Counted from the stretch's first letter, positions 25,433 to 36,803 are shown. The stretch is 46,887 bases of DNA from Rhodospirillales bacterium (GCA_014380005.1 JACMKT010000171.1:1-46887); one strand, 5' to 3'. Notes: generated from the sequence alone by a model not told the origin. Translations and numbers: made by a program.

Positions 25433-26300
25433 AGGCCAAACCCCCGACCACCAACGCCGCCAGCACCAATTGGAAGCGCGCGGTGGCGGCCAGAATGCCG
25501 TTGAAGGCCGGCCCGCGTGGTGTGGTGGAGAAATCCCACACCAGCTTGACCGCCAAAGGCACCGCCGCCAACGCCAGCCAGTCCAGCATGGCGAAGGGCG
25601 CCACCACAAGGATTGCATAGACGGCCTTGGACCCGGCTGGCCCCAGGCGAATGGCCAAAGTGCGGCGCCCCACCAGCCGGTCGGCCTCCATGTCGCGGTA
25701 ATTGTTCGCCATCAGCACGGCGGCGGCGGGCAGGCCCATGGCGAGGCCCAGCGGCCACACCTGGGGCGGCAGCCCATGCAATTGCAGCCACACCGTGCCG
25801 GCCACCGCACCCATGCCGAAGAAGGCCAGCACAAACATTTCGCCCAAAGCGGTGTAGGAAATGGGCTTGGGGCCACCGGAATAGGCCCACCCCGCCGCCA
25901 GGGATGCCAACCCCAGCCCCACCACCGGCCAACCGCCCAGCATCGCCAAATACAGCCCCACCAAGGCGGCAGCGGCGAAACTGACCAGGGCGGCGCGGCG
26001 CACCCGTTCGGGCGTGGCCCAACCCAAAGCGGTCACCCGGGGCGGGCCCTGGCGCATGGGCTGATCGCCACCGCGCAGGGCGTCGGACACGTCGTTCCAC
26101 AGATTGGTGCCGGCCTGGATCAACACCGCCCCCAACAGGGTGGCGGCCAAGGGCAGCACATGCAGCGTATGGGACACGGAAAACGCCAGCCCCGCCCCCA
26201 CCATCACCGGTGCCACCGCGATGGTCAACGTGCGCGGGCGCACCGCCGCCAACCATAGGCGCCAGCCCGTGGGCGGTTGGTCCAGATGCGTCACGCCCAT
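25419..26300 (-). CDS. MenA-like UbiA-family prenyltransferase
   Basis: 293 residues, about nine membrane helices. The first Asp-rich motif is in GTNLWNDVSDALRGGD (N66, D70, D73, D79), followed by GPPRVTALGW, a MenA-type feature; the second is in NNYRDMEADRLVGRRTLA. Such enzymes attach a polyprenyl chain to 1,4-dihydroxy-2-naphthoate in menaquinone synthesis. No other men gene is in the window. The start at 26300 follows a G-rich leader; a longer frame would run across the divergent Sco1 gene. Confidence 0.82.
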   Translation of the reverse strand: MGVTHLDQPPTGWRLWLAAVRPRTLTIAVAPVMVGAGLAFSVSHTLHVLPLAATLLGAVLIQAGTNLWNDVSDALRGGDQPMRQGPPRVTALGWATPERVRRAALVSFAAAALVGLYLAMLGGWPVVGLGLASLAAGWAYSGGPKPISYTALGEMFVLAFFGMGAVAGTVWLQLHGLPPQVWPLGLAMGLPAAAVLMANNYRDMEADRLVGRRTLAIRLGPAGSKAVYAILVVAPFAMLDWLALAAVPLAVKLVWDFSTTPRGPAFNGILAATARFQLVLAALVVGGLAYAAY

Positions 26301-26364
26301 GCCCCCAGTTTGGAAATACACAATGCCGAGGGTATGCTGTCGCCGGTGCATTGTGGAGGCAAAG

Positions 26365-26937
26365 ATGATGTGGAAAGGCCTGCTGGCCGCAATAATGGTG
26401 GCCGTGCTGGCTGTCCCGGCGGCGTCCCAGGAGCTGACCGGGCGCTTCAAGCTGCAAGACCACGATACCCGCATGGTCACCGAGCAGAGCTATACGGGCA
26501 AAATCCGGCTGGTAACGTTCGGCTATACCTTCTGCCCTGACGTCTGCCCAACCACCCTGTCCACCATGGCCGCCGCCCTGGATTTGCTGGGCGCGGATGC
26601 CGACCAGGTGGTGCCGCTGTTCATCACCGTGGACCCCAAGCGCGACACCGCCGAGCATCTGAAGGACTACATGGCCGCTTTCGGCCCACGCTTCATCGGC
26701 CTGACCGGCACCCGGGAAATGGTCGCCGAGGCCGCCTTCCAGTACAAGGCGCGCTACCGCATCCACAAACCCGATGAGGCGGGCGTCTATTTCATCGACC
26801 ACACCGCCGGCATCTTCATCATGGACCGCCAAGGCGGCTTCGTCGCCAAACTCAGCCACACCGCCACGCCCCGCGAGGTGGTGGACGCCGTGCAGGCAAT
26901 CATCACCCCGGACAGGCGCAGCGCCGATCCGGGGTGA
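26365..26937 (+). CDS. Sco1/SenC copper chaperone
   Basis: 190 residues. A signal/anchor sequence (residues 1-21) is followed by a thioredoxin fold with the copper ligands C57 and C61 in FCPDVC and H146 in FIDHTAG. Sco proteins load or reduce the CuA site of heme-copper enzymes in the periplasm. GGAGG lies 5 bp before the first ATG. The gene converges on the PCu(A)C gene, another CuA-assembly factor, and may serve the subunit II encoded at 12960. Confidence 0.92.
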   Translation: MMWKGLLAAIMVAVLAVPAASQELTGRFKLQDHDTRMVTEQSYTGKIRLVTFGYTFCPDVCPTTLSTMAAALDLLGADADQVVPLFITVDPKRDTAEHLKDYMAAFGPRFIGLTGTREMVAEAAFQYKARYRIHKPDEAGVYFIDHTAGIFIMDRQGGFVAKLSHTATPREVVDAVQAIITPDRRSADPG

Positions 26938-26946
26938 TAACGGGAT

Positions 26947-27384
26947 TTAAGGCTTGGGCGCCATGGCGCCGATGCCCATCACCGGCAACTCCACCAGCTT
27001 CTTGCCGGCTTTGGCGAAGACCAAGGTCACCGGCACTTTATCGCCCTCGGCCAACGCCTTGGTCAGGTTGATGAACATGACGTGATCGCCGCCCGGCTTC
27101 AGGGCGACAGTCGCGCCGGCGGGCACCGCGATGGACGGGACCTGCCGCATGCGCATGATGTCGCCATCCATGATGTGGGTGTGCAGCTCCACGGTCTTGG
27201 AAATGTCGGCCTCGGCGGCGATCAGGGTGTCGTCGGCACCATTGTTCTTGATGGTCAGAAAGCCGGCCCCGGCATTGGCGATTTTGGGCGAGGCCCGCAG
27301 GAACCCGCCGCTGAGCTCCATATCGGCAGCAGCGACGGCAACGGGGATGACCGCCAAGATGGCGGCAAGCATGAGTTTTTTCAT
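26947..27384 (-). CDS. PCu(A)C copper chaperone
   Basis: 145 residues with a signal peptide (about 19 residues). The copper motif H-x10-M-x21-H-x-M is exact: H68, M79, H101 and M103. The family carries Cu(I) in the periplasm to the CuA or CuB sites, with Sco1. The gene stops 9 bp from the convergent Sco1 gene and lies 88 bp downstream of the DUF2946-like gene on the same strand, so a copper-handling operon is likely. Confidence 0.92.
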   Translation of the reverse strand: MKKLMLAAILAVIPVAVAAADMELSGGFLRASPKIANAGAGFLTIKNNGADDTLIAAEADISKTVELHTHIMDGDIMRMRQVPSIAVPAGATVALKPGGDHVMFINLTKALAEGDKVPVTLVFAKAGKKLVELPVMGIGAMAPKP

Positions 27385-27472
27385 GGATGTGATCCTATGA
27401 ACGGATTCGGACGCGCTGCCGCTTCAGGGCGCGCGGACCGCAGGAAAATTGCGATGGGATGGAAAGGAGGGA

Positions 27473-27832
27473 TCAGGCCGAGGGCGGGGCGCGCGCCTGG
27501 GCATGATGGGCGGCCTCGCCTTGAACGGCGAGCCGAGCCCTGACAGGCGCACGCACATGAACCGCGTTCCTGGCGGAAAGCGCGGCGTGCTGGGGCAGCA
27601 CCGCCCCACCGGCCAACTGCGCCACTTGGCAAACCAAGCAACAGCCGTCGCTTTTGGGCACGTCCTCGCCGGGCAGCGCGGCACGGGGTTCGCCCGGCGC
27701 GTGGCAGACATAGGTGCCAAGCAAATGGTCGAAGGTGAGCGGCGGCGCCGGATTGGTGGCCGCGAACACGAAGCCGAGCAAGGCGGCAAGCGCGGCGAAT
27801 TGGCCCAGCCAATTCCGCATCATGCCACTCAT
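27473..27832 (-). CDS. DUF2946-like small membrane/exported protein
   Basis: 119 residues. An N-terminal hydrophobic segment (NWLGQFAALAALLGFVFA) precedes a region with a Cys cluster in SDGCCLVCQVAQ and a further Cys in TYVCHAPGE, as in DUF2946 proteins often found beside copper genes. The frame is open to 27877; several ATG codons (27832, 27823, 27820) are possible starts, and the one at 27832 is preceded by GGGCGGGG. Function is unknown; the context suggests copper. Confidence 0.6.
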   Translation of the reverse strand: MSGMMRNWLGQFAALAALLGFVFAATNPAPPLTFDHLLGTYVCHAPGEPRAALPGEDVPKSDGCCLVCQVAQLAGGAVLPQHAALSARNAVHVRAPVRARLAVQGEAAHHAQARAPPSA

Positions 27833-27919
27833 CCCCGCCCAAGGCCTGCGCATCGCTTCATCCTGAAACCACGTCACGCAGGGAAGGCGAAAATGGGACG
27901 ACGGTCAACCCCTAGTAAC

Positions 27920-27946
27920 GAAAATGGCCGGGATAAGCCCGGCCAT
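27920..27946 (-). terminator. Intrinsic terminator of the bacterioferritin operon
   Basis: On the minus strand a 9-bp stem ATGGCCGGG / CCCGGCCAT (27924-27932 with 27938-27946) is followed by TTTT. It lies 17 bp after the stop codon of the heme-type bacterioferritin gene. Confidence 0.8.
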
Positions 27947-27962
27947 AACGTTAAGGGAAGCC

Positions 27963-28445
27963 TCAGCCGCCTTCGATCTCGCCCATGGCGGTCTGCAGGT
28001 AATTGGCAAGGCCCATGCTGGCGACCAGACCCTGCTGGGTCTCCAGCCAGTCCAGATGCTCTTCAACCTCTTCCAGGATTTCGCGCAATTCGTGGCGGGT
28101 CTGGAAGTCCTGCTTGGTTTCGCACAAGGCGATGGCAGCCACCAGTTCGTCGCGCTCCTGCACCACGCCTTTCAGGTCGCTGTCGAGGATTTCCTGCACG
28201 TTCTCGCCGATGCGCAGCTTGCCCAGATCCTGCAGATTGGGCAGGCCTTCCAGGAACAGGATGCGCCCGATCACCTCGTCAGCGGCCTTCATCTCGTCGA
28301 TGGAGTGCTTGTAGATGGCCTTGCCCAGATCGCGGAAGCCCCAGTTCTTCAGCATGCGGGCATGCAGGAAATACTGGTTGATGGCGGTCAGCTGGGTCTT
28401 GAGGATACCGTTCAGCGCCGCGATGACGTCTTTATCGCCCTTCAT
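27963..28445 (-). CDS. Bacterioferritin subunit, heme-binding type without ferroxidase site
   Basis: 160 residues, normal for bacterioferritin. M52, the axial heme ligand, is present in IDEMKAAD. Of the E. coli di-iron ligands only E51 and H130 remain: position 18 is Gln, 54 Ala, 94 Val and 127 Val. It should therefore bind heme but not oxidise iron by itself. It lies 14 bp downstream of the second bacterioferritin gene, which has the opposite pattern, so the two presumably form a mixed 24-subunit shell. Confidence 0.92.
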   Translation of the reverse strand: MKGDKDVIAALNGILKTQLTAINQYFLHARMLKNWGFRDLGKAIYKHSIDEMKAADEVIGRILFLEGLPNLQDLGKLRIGENVQEILDSDLKGVVQERDELVAAIALCETKQDFQTRHELREILEEVEEHLDWLETQQGLVASMGLANYLQTAMGEIEGG

Positions 28446-28459
28446 GTGCGTCCCCCTTC

Positions 28460-28939
28460 CTACGAAATATCGCTGGCGGCCGATTGCTGATAATTGGCAA
28501 GGCCCAGGGCGTTGATGAGGAATAGCTGCTGTTCCAGCCAGTGAGTGTGGTCGTTTTCAGTATCGGCCAGCAACTCGCGCAGCAGGTGGCGAGTCTCGTA
28601 ATCCTGGACCTGCTCACAATGGGCGATGACCTCTTTCAGATTGGCCACCACCGCCAGCTCGTAGGCGAGGTCGTTCTTCATCATGGACGGCACGTCGGTG
28701 CCGATAGCCAGGGCCGCGCGCGAGGCCACGTCGGGGACACCGTCCAGGAACAAGATGCGGCGGATCAGACGGCTGGCGTGCTCCAGCTCCTCGACGCGCT
28801 CGTGCTCAAGCCGTTCATAGAGCTTCTTGAAGCCCCAATTTTCGTACATGCGGGAGTGGACGAAATACTGATCGGCGGCGGTGAGCTCGCCGGTCAGCAG
28901 CTTGTTCAGCCGGTCGATGACGCTGGGAATGCCCTTCAT
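28460..28939 (-). CDS. Bacterioferritin subunit, ferroxidase type without heme ligand
   Basis: 159 residues. The di-iron ligands are kept: E18, E51, H54, E94 and, one position later because of a one-residue insertion, E128 and H131. The heme ligand M52 is replaced by Leu (VEELEHAS). It should oxidise Fe(II), while its partner supplies heme for iron release. Heteropolymeric bacterioferritin of two such subunits is known from Magnetospirillum. The start at 28939 follows AAAAGGG; the frame is open to 29083 but that part is not family-like. Confidence 0.92.
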   Translation of the reverse strand: MKGIPSVIDRLNKLLTGELTAADQYFVHSRMYENWGFKKLYERLEHERVEELEHASRLIRRILFLDGVPDVASRAALAIGTDVPSMMKNDLAYELAVVANLKEVIAHCEQVQDYETRHLLRELLADTENDHTHWLEQQLFLINALGLANYQQSAASDIS

Positions 28940-29082
28940 AGCGAGCCCTTTTTGTAGGAGAAGACCCAGGAAGCGTGCCGGATGCCGGCGGCTTTCATCT
29001 CTTGTTTCAAGCTCAAAGCGCACCTCAATTGCGACGCATTCGCAATCTACCAGCGAAAACTCCCTTGGGCAACCGGCGATCA

Positions 29083-29919
29083 TTACGCCGGCAAGATGCT
29101 CACCGCCACATCCATGGGCGGCGCCAGATAGGGGGACGAGGTCACCAGCACATGGGCACCGGCGCGGGCATAATCGGCGGCATTGGCGGCGGTGACTCCA
29201 CCGGCGGCGGCAACCTTGACCAAGGGGGCCAATTGGGCGAGGCGGGCCACCACCACAGCCACGTCACTGGGCGGAAATTTCTCCAACTGGACCACATGGG
29301 CGCCGGCCAGGGCGGAGTCTTCGGCCTCCTCCACGGTGTTGACCTCGACCACCAGCTTCTTTTCCGGGCAGGCTGCCTGCAATTTCGCCAAGGTGACGGC
29401 CAAAGGCTCAGTCAGAAAAGCGCGGTGTTCGGGGAAGACCAGCACGGTTTCCGACAGGCCCAGACGATGGGGCACCGCGCCGCCCGACAATATGGCTTTG
29501 ACGGCAATGGCGCGGGTGCCGGGAAAGGCCTTGCGGGTGCACGCCACCACGATGCCGGGCCGGATAATGCGGGCGGCATCCACCATGGCACGGGCGCCGG
29601 TGGCCATGCCCGAGGCTGCCTCCACCAGGGTTTGCGCCACTTTCCACGACGCCAGCAGCGCCCCTGCCCTGCCCTCGGCCACCAGCAAGATGGCGTCGGC
29701 TTCGGCGTGGCTGCCGCTGGGCAGGACGTCGCGGACCACGGCGCCGGTGCGGGCGATCAGCCGCGCCGCTTCCTCGGTGGACGACACCACCATGGCCTTG
29801 CGGGCGCGGAACACCATGCGGCCCGGCGCGGCACCCATGCCCAAAGCGTGGGTGGTGAGGTCGCCGTAAGGCACATCCTCGGCCAGGAAGCGGTCCAGTT
29901 CCCCATCGGTGATGATCAT
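29083..29919 (-). CDS. ModD, NadC-like molybdenum-associated protein
   Basis: 278 residues, quinolinate phosphoribosyltransferase fold. The start IITDGELDRFLAEDVPYGDLT and the blocks GALLASWKVAQTLVEAASG, VACTRKAFPGTRAIAVKAIL and HRLGLSETVLVFPEHR fit ModD rather than NadC. ModD genes usually sit with molybdate transport genes, and their reaction is not settled. Here the start codon overlaps the nifQ stop (ATGA), so the two are translationally coupled. Confidence 0.85.
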   Translation of the reverse strand: MIITDGELDRFLAEDVPYGDLTTHALGMGAAPGRMVFRARKAMVVSSTEEAARLIARTGAVVRDVLPSGSHAEADAILLVAEGRAGALLASWKVAQTLVEAASGMATGARAMVDAARIIRPGIVVACTRKAFPGTRAIAVKAILSGGAVPHRLGLSETVLVFPEHRAFLTEPLAVTLAKLQAACPEKKLVVEVNTVEEAEDSALAGAHVVQLEKFPPSDVAVVVARLAQLAPLVKVAAAGGVTAANAADYARAGAHVLVTSSPYLAPPMDVAVSILPA

Positions 29920-30467
29920 TCTTCGGGACCGTAGCAGATGGGGAAATCGGTGCAGGTGTCGCAGACCGGCGATTTGCAGATGTTGATGCCTTCCATCTGG
30001 CACATCTGGCGGTAAAAGAACTTCTTCCACTTCATATCCTGGGTGTTCAGCACCGCCAATGGCGCGAAATGGCGGTTCAGCAAACCGGTCAAATCGCCGC
30101 GCTGAGCCAGCCCCAAATCCTGCCACAGATGGTCGGGCTGCAACGACCGGCGCGCCACCATGGCGGCCAGCCAAACGGGCTCGTCGGCGCCGGGGATGGT
30201 GGCGTTGTCACGCAGCAAGGCACGCAGATCGGGTTCCTCAAGGGCATCAGCGCCCGCCGAGGCCGCCCAATCCGCCAGCAGCCAATGGGCACCAGGGTAC
30301 ACGCGCGCCACCAGCCGGGCCAATTCCGGGCCGGACAGCCCCACCGCCTCGGTCAACGGGCGCGGTGCCTCGGACGCGCCTTTCGCCAGGATGCAGGCGA
30401 AAACATGGGCGTCGAACGGGTCGGACGCCGCCGCGCAGGCCATCAGCCGTTGATAGGTTTCCGACAT
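29916..30467 (-). CDS. NifQ, molybdenum donor for FeMo-cofactor
   Basis: 183 residues. The C-terminus carries the NifQ signature MKWKKFFYRQMC followed by C164-x4-C169-x2-C172-x5-C178, which holds a Mo-Fe-S cluster for FeMo-cofactor synthesis. The ATG at 30467 follows GAGG at 6 bp. It is first in an operon with modD and has a sigma-54-like promoter upstream, consistent with control by NifA, although no clear NifA site was seen. The core nif genes must lie elsewhere. Confidence 0.92.
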   Translation of the reverse strand: MSETYQRLMACAAASDPFDAHVFACILAKGASEAPRPLTEAVGLSGPELARLVARVYPGAHWLLADWAASAGADALEEPDLRALLRDNATIPGADEPVWLAAMVARRSLQPDHLWQDLGLAQRGDLTGLLNRHFAPLAVLNTQDMKWKKFFYRQMCQMEGINICKSPVCDTCTDFPICYGPEE

Positions 30468-30502
30468 TGCCAACCTCGCTTACTGCCCGACCGGCAGAGC
30501 CA

Positions 30503-30519
30503 CGCAATCTCCAGGCCAA
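30503..30519 (-). promoter_or_regulatory. Sigma-54-like promoter of nifQ
   Basis: On the minus strand TGGC, seven bases, TTGC, with the GG and GC elements at the exact -24/-12 spacing; the AC expected after TGGC is CT. It ends 36 bp before the nifQ start codon, a usual distance. A TGT-N10-ACA NifA site was looked for upstream and not found. Confidence 0.5.
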
Positions 30520-30657
30520 CCCGTTTGATTGCTTAAGAATTCATCAAAAGCAACCTTGCATACAGAAATGGCTGATTTCGGCCAAGAACGCATTGTTTCA
30601 TTCCCCCTCCTTGTTCTAAGGTCGCCCGCGAGGAATTGGGGAATTGGGATATTGGTT

Positions 30658-31860
30658 ATGTCGAACACCACAGACAGCAAGCCGGCCATCACGCGGTCGT
30701 TCGCGGCGCATCTTTTTGCGCCCATCAAAATCACCTGGCAGCAATTCATAGACCTGTTGGTGCCGTTCCGCCATTCCCCCCATATCCGCAACCACGCCGC
30801 CTCGGTGACCATCTCGCGTGTCCAATTGGTGGCGGCGCTGTTCGCCGTGCTGGTGCCCCTATGCGCGGTGCTGGACTGGTTCGTCTTCCCGTTCCCCGAA
30901 TGGGCGCAGATGACCGGCATGCGGCTGGCCTCGGGCTTGGTGTTCGTGCTGCTGGCATGGCCGTGGGAAAGCTCGAAGTCGCGCCTGCAGGCCGATGCCA
31001 TCCTGATGGCGCTGCTGCTGGTGCCGCCGACCTTCTATCTAATGTCCATCCACATCATTTCCGGGCTGCAGCTTACCGATGCCGGGCGGTTGGCAGCCAA
31101 GCTCTATGCCCTGATGCCCAACATCGTCCTGGCCGGCCTTGCCGTCTTCCCGCTGACGGCGCTGGAAGTGCTGCTGTTCTCGCTGCCCGCCTTCGCCTTC
31201 GCCATCATCGGCCATTCCATGAATGGCGAGGAACTGTCCCTGGTCCAGCACGGCCCCGAGCTATGGCTGATGGTGCTGGTCATGGGCGTGGCCATGTTCT
31301 CGGGCATGAGCCAGTTGCACTACATGGCGGCCCTGGTGAACCGCGCCATGGTGGACCCGCTGACCGGCGCCTATACCCGCCGCTCGGGCGGAGAAACCCT
31401 GGACCTGCTGTTCCGGCTGGCATCGTTGCAGAACGCGCCGCTATCGGTGGCGTTCATCGATCTGGATAAGTTCAAATCCATCAACGACACCTTCGGCCAT
31501 GACGAGGGCGACAAGGCCCTGCGCGCCCTATCGGAAAAGCTGAAGGACGGCCTGCGCAAGGGCGACGTGCTGGTGCGCTGGGGCGGCGAGGAATTCGTCG
31601 CCATCCTCAACAACACCGACGCCCCCGGCGCCAAGATCGTCATCGAGCGCCTGCGCGAAGCCGGCTTCGGCACCCGCCCCGACGGCAAGCCCATGACCGC
31701 CTCTATCGGCGTGGCCGAGCGTGGTGTGGACAATGCCAAGGACTGGCCCGAACTGATCGAAGCCGCCGATCACCGCATGTATGAAGCAAAGAAGACGGGC
31801 CGCGACCGCGCAGTGCTGCCGGGCGGCGAGATCATGGTGTTCGGTCCGCCAATCGCGTAG
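30658..31860 (+). CDS. Membrane-bound diguanylate cyclase
   Basis: 400 residues. About six membrane helices (residues 55-220) form an N-terminal sensor, followed by a GGDEF domain with active motif GGEEF (309-313) and an inhibitory I-site R300-x2-D303 five residues before it. It makes cyclic di-GMP. The ATG at 30658 is taken as the start because residues before it in the open frame are not conserved-looking; the leader is weak. The gene is divergent from nifQ. Confidence 0.85.
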   Translation: MSNTTDSKPAITRSFAAHLFAPIKITWQQFIDLLVPFRHSPHIRNHAASVTISRVQLVAALFAVLVPLCAVLDWFVFPFPEWAQMTGMRLASGLVFVLLAWPWESSKSRLQADAILMALLLVPPTFYLMSIHIISGLQLTDAGRLAAKLYALMPNIVLAGLAVFPLTALEVLLFSLPAFAFAIIGHSMNGEELSLVQHGPELWLMVLVMGVAMFSGMSQLHYMAALVNRAMVDPLTGAYTRRSGGETLDLLFRLASLQNAPLSVAFIDLDKFKSINDTFGHDEGDKALRALSEKLKDGLRKGDVLVRWGGEEFVAILNNTDAPGAKIVIERLREAGFGTRPDGKPMTASIGVAERGVDNAKDWPELIEAADHRMYEAKKTGRDRAVLPGGEIMVFGPPIA

Positions 31861-31882
31861 GCAAAGGCCCTGCACCTTCCCA

Positions 31883-31924
31883 ACCGTCATGCGCGGGCCC
31901 CACCGTCATGCGCGGCTTGACGGT
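31883..31924. repeat. 14-bp direct repeat and hairpin between convergent genes
   Basis: ACCGTCATGCGCGG occurs at 31883-31896 and 31902-31915, and the second copy forms a stem ACCGTCA / TGACGGT (31902-31908 with 31918-31924). It looks like a remnant of a common alphaproteobacterial REP-type palindrome and lies between two convergent cyclic-di-GMP genes, where it may stop transcription. Confidence 0.55.
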
Positions 31925-31951
31925 TAGAAAGGTAGCAGCGGTCACGCTGGA

Positions 31952-34639
31952 CTACTCGTAATCCTTCACGTCGCCGTTCAAAAACTGCTCGTCCAATTTG
32001 GACGGAGGCAGCGGGCGGGAGTAATAATAGCCCTGGACCATGCCGCAGCCGCAGGCGCGCAGGAAGTCCACCTGTTCGATGGTTTCCACGCCTTCGGCCA
32101 CCACGTCGATATCCAATGCCATGGCAAGACGGACGATACCTCGGGCGAGGCTGGCGGAATCATCGTTCTCGATGACGTCTTGGATGAACGACCGGTCCAT
32201 CTTCAGCACCGAGATGGGCAGCCGCTTCAAATAGCCCAGGCTGGAATAACCCACACCGAAATCGTCCAGGGCGATGCGCACGCCCATGTCCGACAACAGC
32301 TCCAACTGCGCCGCCGCGCGGTCGGGGTCGCTCATGATGGCGGTTTCGGTGATTTCCAGATCAATGGCGCCGGGGACCACGCCTTCCTCGGCCAGGATGG
32401 CGGCGACGCGGGCGGCGAAATCGGCAAGGCTCAATTGGCGGGCCGAGACATTGACCGCGATGGGGCCGGGAGTGACGCCTGCATCCGCCCACAGCTTGAC
32501 CTGACGGCAGGCTTGGCGCAGCACCCATTCGCCCATGGGCACCACCAGCCCGGTTTCCTCGGCCAGCGGGATGAAGCGTAGCGGCGAGACCATACCCTGG
32601 GCCGGATGGTGCCAGCGCACCAAGGCCTCCATGCCGGCGACACGGCCCGTGTGCAGGTAAATCTTGGGCTGGTAATAGACCTCGAATTCCTGGCGTTCCA
32701 GCGCTTGGCGCAGGGCGTTTTCCAGGGTCAGCCGTTCCACCGCCTGGGCGTTCATGCTGGCATCGAAGAAGCGATAGCCGTCGCGGCCGCCTTCCTTGAC
32801 CGTATACATGGCGGTGTCGGCGTTCTTCAGCAGGGTGCGCGCGTCCTGGCCGTCGGCGGGGAACATGGAAATGCCAATGGAACAGCCCACATGCAGGTCG
32901 TGGCCCGATATCGCAAAGGGTTCCTTGAGCAGTTCCAGCACCTTGTCGCCTAATTGAGCGATGTCCGCCGGATTGTCCCAATGGGTGGATAGGATAACGA
33001 ACTCGTCGCCGCCCAGACGGGCCACGGTGTCGGCGCGGCGTAGCGAGCCCTTCAGCCGCTGCGCCACCGCCTTCAGCAACTCATCGCCCACGTCATGGCC
33101 CAGGGAATCGTTGACCACCTTGAAGCGGTCCAGATCCAGGAACATGACCGCCACCTTCAATTCGCCACGGTCGGCGGTGGCGATGGCGTGTTCCAGGCGG
33201 TCGGTCAGCAGGGTGCGGTTGGCAAGGCCGGTCAGGGCGTCGTGATAGGCCTGGTGGCGGATGCGCAGCTCTTTCTCGTGCAGTTCCGAGATGTCGTCGA
33301 ACACGCCCACATAATGGGCCACGTCGCCATGCTCGTTCTTCACCGCATTGATGGTCAGCCATTCCAGATAGGCTTCGCCATTCTTGCGGCGGTTCCATAT
33401 CTCGCCCTGCCAACGGCCCGTGGCTGTCAGGGCCTCCCACATGGATTTGTAGAAATCGGGGGCTTGGCGTTCGGATTTCAGCAAAGCGGGCGAGCGCCCC
33501 ACCACTTCCTCCGCCGTATAGCCGGTGATGGCGCTGAAGGCCGGATTGATCCGCTGGATACGGCCCTTATCGTCGGTGACGACGATGCCTTCGCCGGTAT
33601 GCTGGAACACCGCCGCCGCCATTTGCAGCCCGGCCTCGGCCCGCTTCTTATCGGTGACGTCGTCATAGATGTGCACCACCTCGCCCGAGGGCAGGCGGAA
33701 GAAGCTGTGGTCACGCCAGCCCGAGATGCGGTCGTCCTGATAGAACGCCATGGGCAGATGCTCGGGCGTGCCGGTGGTATAGACCCGCCGCGCCGCCTCC
33801 AATAGCCCGTGCTCCACCGCGCCGGGGAAGATGGAGGTGAACGACAGCCCAACCATCTCGGACCGCGTCAAACCGTCGATGCGTTCCGCACCGGCGTTGA
33901 TCTCCAGCACCTGGAAGTCGCGGCCCAGCTTGATGGCCTTCATGACCGTCACACCGCCGCGCATGTGCTCCACCAGATCGCGGTAGCGCTGTTCGCTTAT
34001 GGTCAGGCGGCGCAGCACCGGATGGGTGACCCGGTGGAACATCAACGCCCCGAACGCCACCACCAGCAGCGCGACAACACCCGCAGCCTTCCAGGCCATG
34101 GCGAAGGGGGACTCCACCTCCTCCATGTCGATCTTGGCGACTAGGCCCATGCCGAATTCGGGCAGCGGCTGATAGGCGGCCAGCACCTGGACGCCGCGAT
34201 AATCAAGGCCGATGCCCACGCCGGTTTCGCCCGACAACGCCGCCCGCATGGGCGAAGACCAATTGGACTCCCACGGCACCGGCAGCGGGTTATCCAAATC
34301 CAGATGGCGGTGACGCAGATAAAAGACGATGGACTCGCCCTCACGCGCGGCCAGGATGAACTCGCCACTCTTGCCGAAACCAAGGAAATCCGCCTGCCCC
34401 GACACCACCTGGATCAGCGCATAGCGGCGCCAATCACCACCCGGCGGCGTGTCCAGCTTGGCTTGGCGGGCAATGGCGGACATCAGGCTGGCCTGAGCCC
34501 GCACCGCATCCACCAACCGCGCCTTTTGCCCGTCCACGAAGGTGATATAAAGAATGACACAGACTGCCGCCGCCACCAGCAGGCAAGCGCCGGTGAGTAT
34601 CCCCACCAGAATGGATATGCGTGACCGTTCGAACGTCAT
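31952..34639 (-). CDS. Sensor protein with PAS, GGDEF and EAL domains
   Basis: 895 residues. Two membrane helices (about 10-33 and 183-202) flank a periplasmic sensor region; two PAS-like domains follow (about 215-335 and 338-455), then GGDEF (543-547, intact, with I-site R534-x2-D537) and EAL (671-673 in GMEALVRWHHP, with DDFGVGYSSL later). Both the cyclase and phosphodiesterase motifs look functional, so it could make or break cyclic di-GMP depending on its signal. It is convergent with the diguanylate cyclase gene and divergent from ligA. Confidence 0.9.
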   Translation of the reverse strand: MTFERSRISILVGILTGACLLVAAAVCVILYITFVDGQKARLVDAVRAQASLMSAIARQAKLDTPPGGDWRRYALIQVVSGQADFLGFGKSGEFILAAREGESIVFYLRHRHLDLDNPLPVPWESNWSSPMRAALSGETGVGIGLDYRGVQVLAAYQPLPEFGMGLVAKIDMEEVESPFAMAWKAAGVVALLVVAFGALMFHRVTHPVLRRLTISEQRYRDLVEHMRGGVTVMKAIKLGRDFQVLEINAGAERIDGLTRSEMVGLSFTSIFPGAVEHGLLEAARRVYTTGTPEHLPMAFYQDDRISGWRDHSFFRLPSGEVVHIYDDVTDKKRAEAGLQMAAAVFQHTGEGIVVTDDKGRIQRINPAFSAITGYTAEEVVGRSPALLKSERQAPDFYKSMWEALTATGRWQGEIWNRRKNGEAYLEWLTINAVKNEHGDVAHYVGVFDDISELHEKELRIRHQAYHDALTGLANRTLLTDRLEHAIATADRGELKVAVMFLDLDRFKVVNDSLGHDVGDELLKAVAQRLKGSLRRADTVARLGGDEFVILSTHWDNPADIAQLGDKVLELLKEPFAISGHDLHVGCSIGISMFPADGQDARTLLKNADTAMYTVKEGGRDGYRFFDASMNAQAVERLTLENALRQALERQEFEVYYQPKIYLHTGRVAGMEALVRWHHPAQGMVSPLRFIPLAEETGLVVPMGEWVLRQACRQVKLWADAGVTPGPIAVNVSARQLSLADFAARVAAILAEEGVVPGAIDLEITETAIMSDPDRAAAQLELLSDMGVRIALDDFGVGYSSLGYLKRLPISVLKMDRSFIQDVIENDDSASLARGIVRLAMALDIDVVAEGVETIEQVDFLRACGCGMVQGYYYSRPLPPSKLDEQFLNGDVKDYE

Positions 34640-34672
34640 ACCGACTAATTAACATTATCCTTGGGGATATAG

Positions 34673-36793
<2,121 letters not shown>

Positions 36794-36803
36794 AACTAAG
36801 GCC

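Noticed and set aside
25126-26859. 577-residue minus-strand frame spanning menA and the Sco1 gene
   Set aside because: It covers parts of three real genes in the wrong frame; only its last segment coincides with shifted fetA codons.
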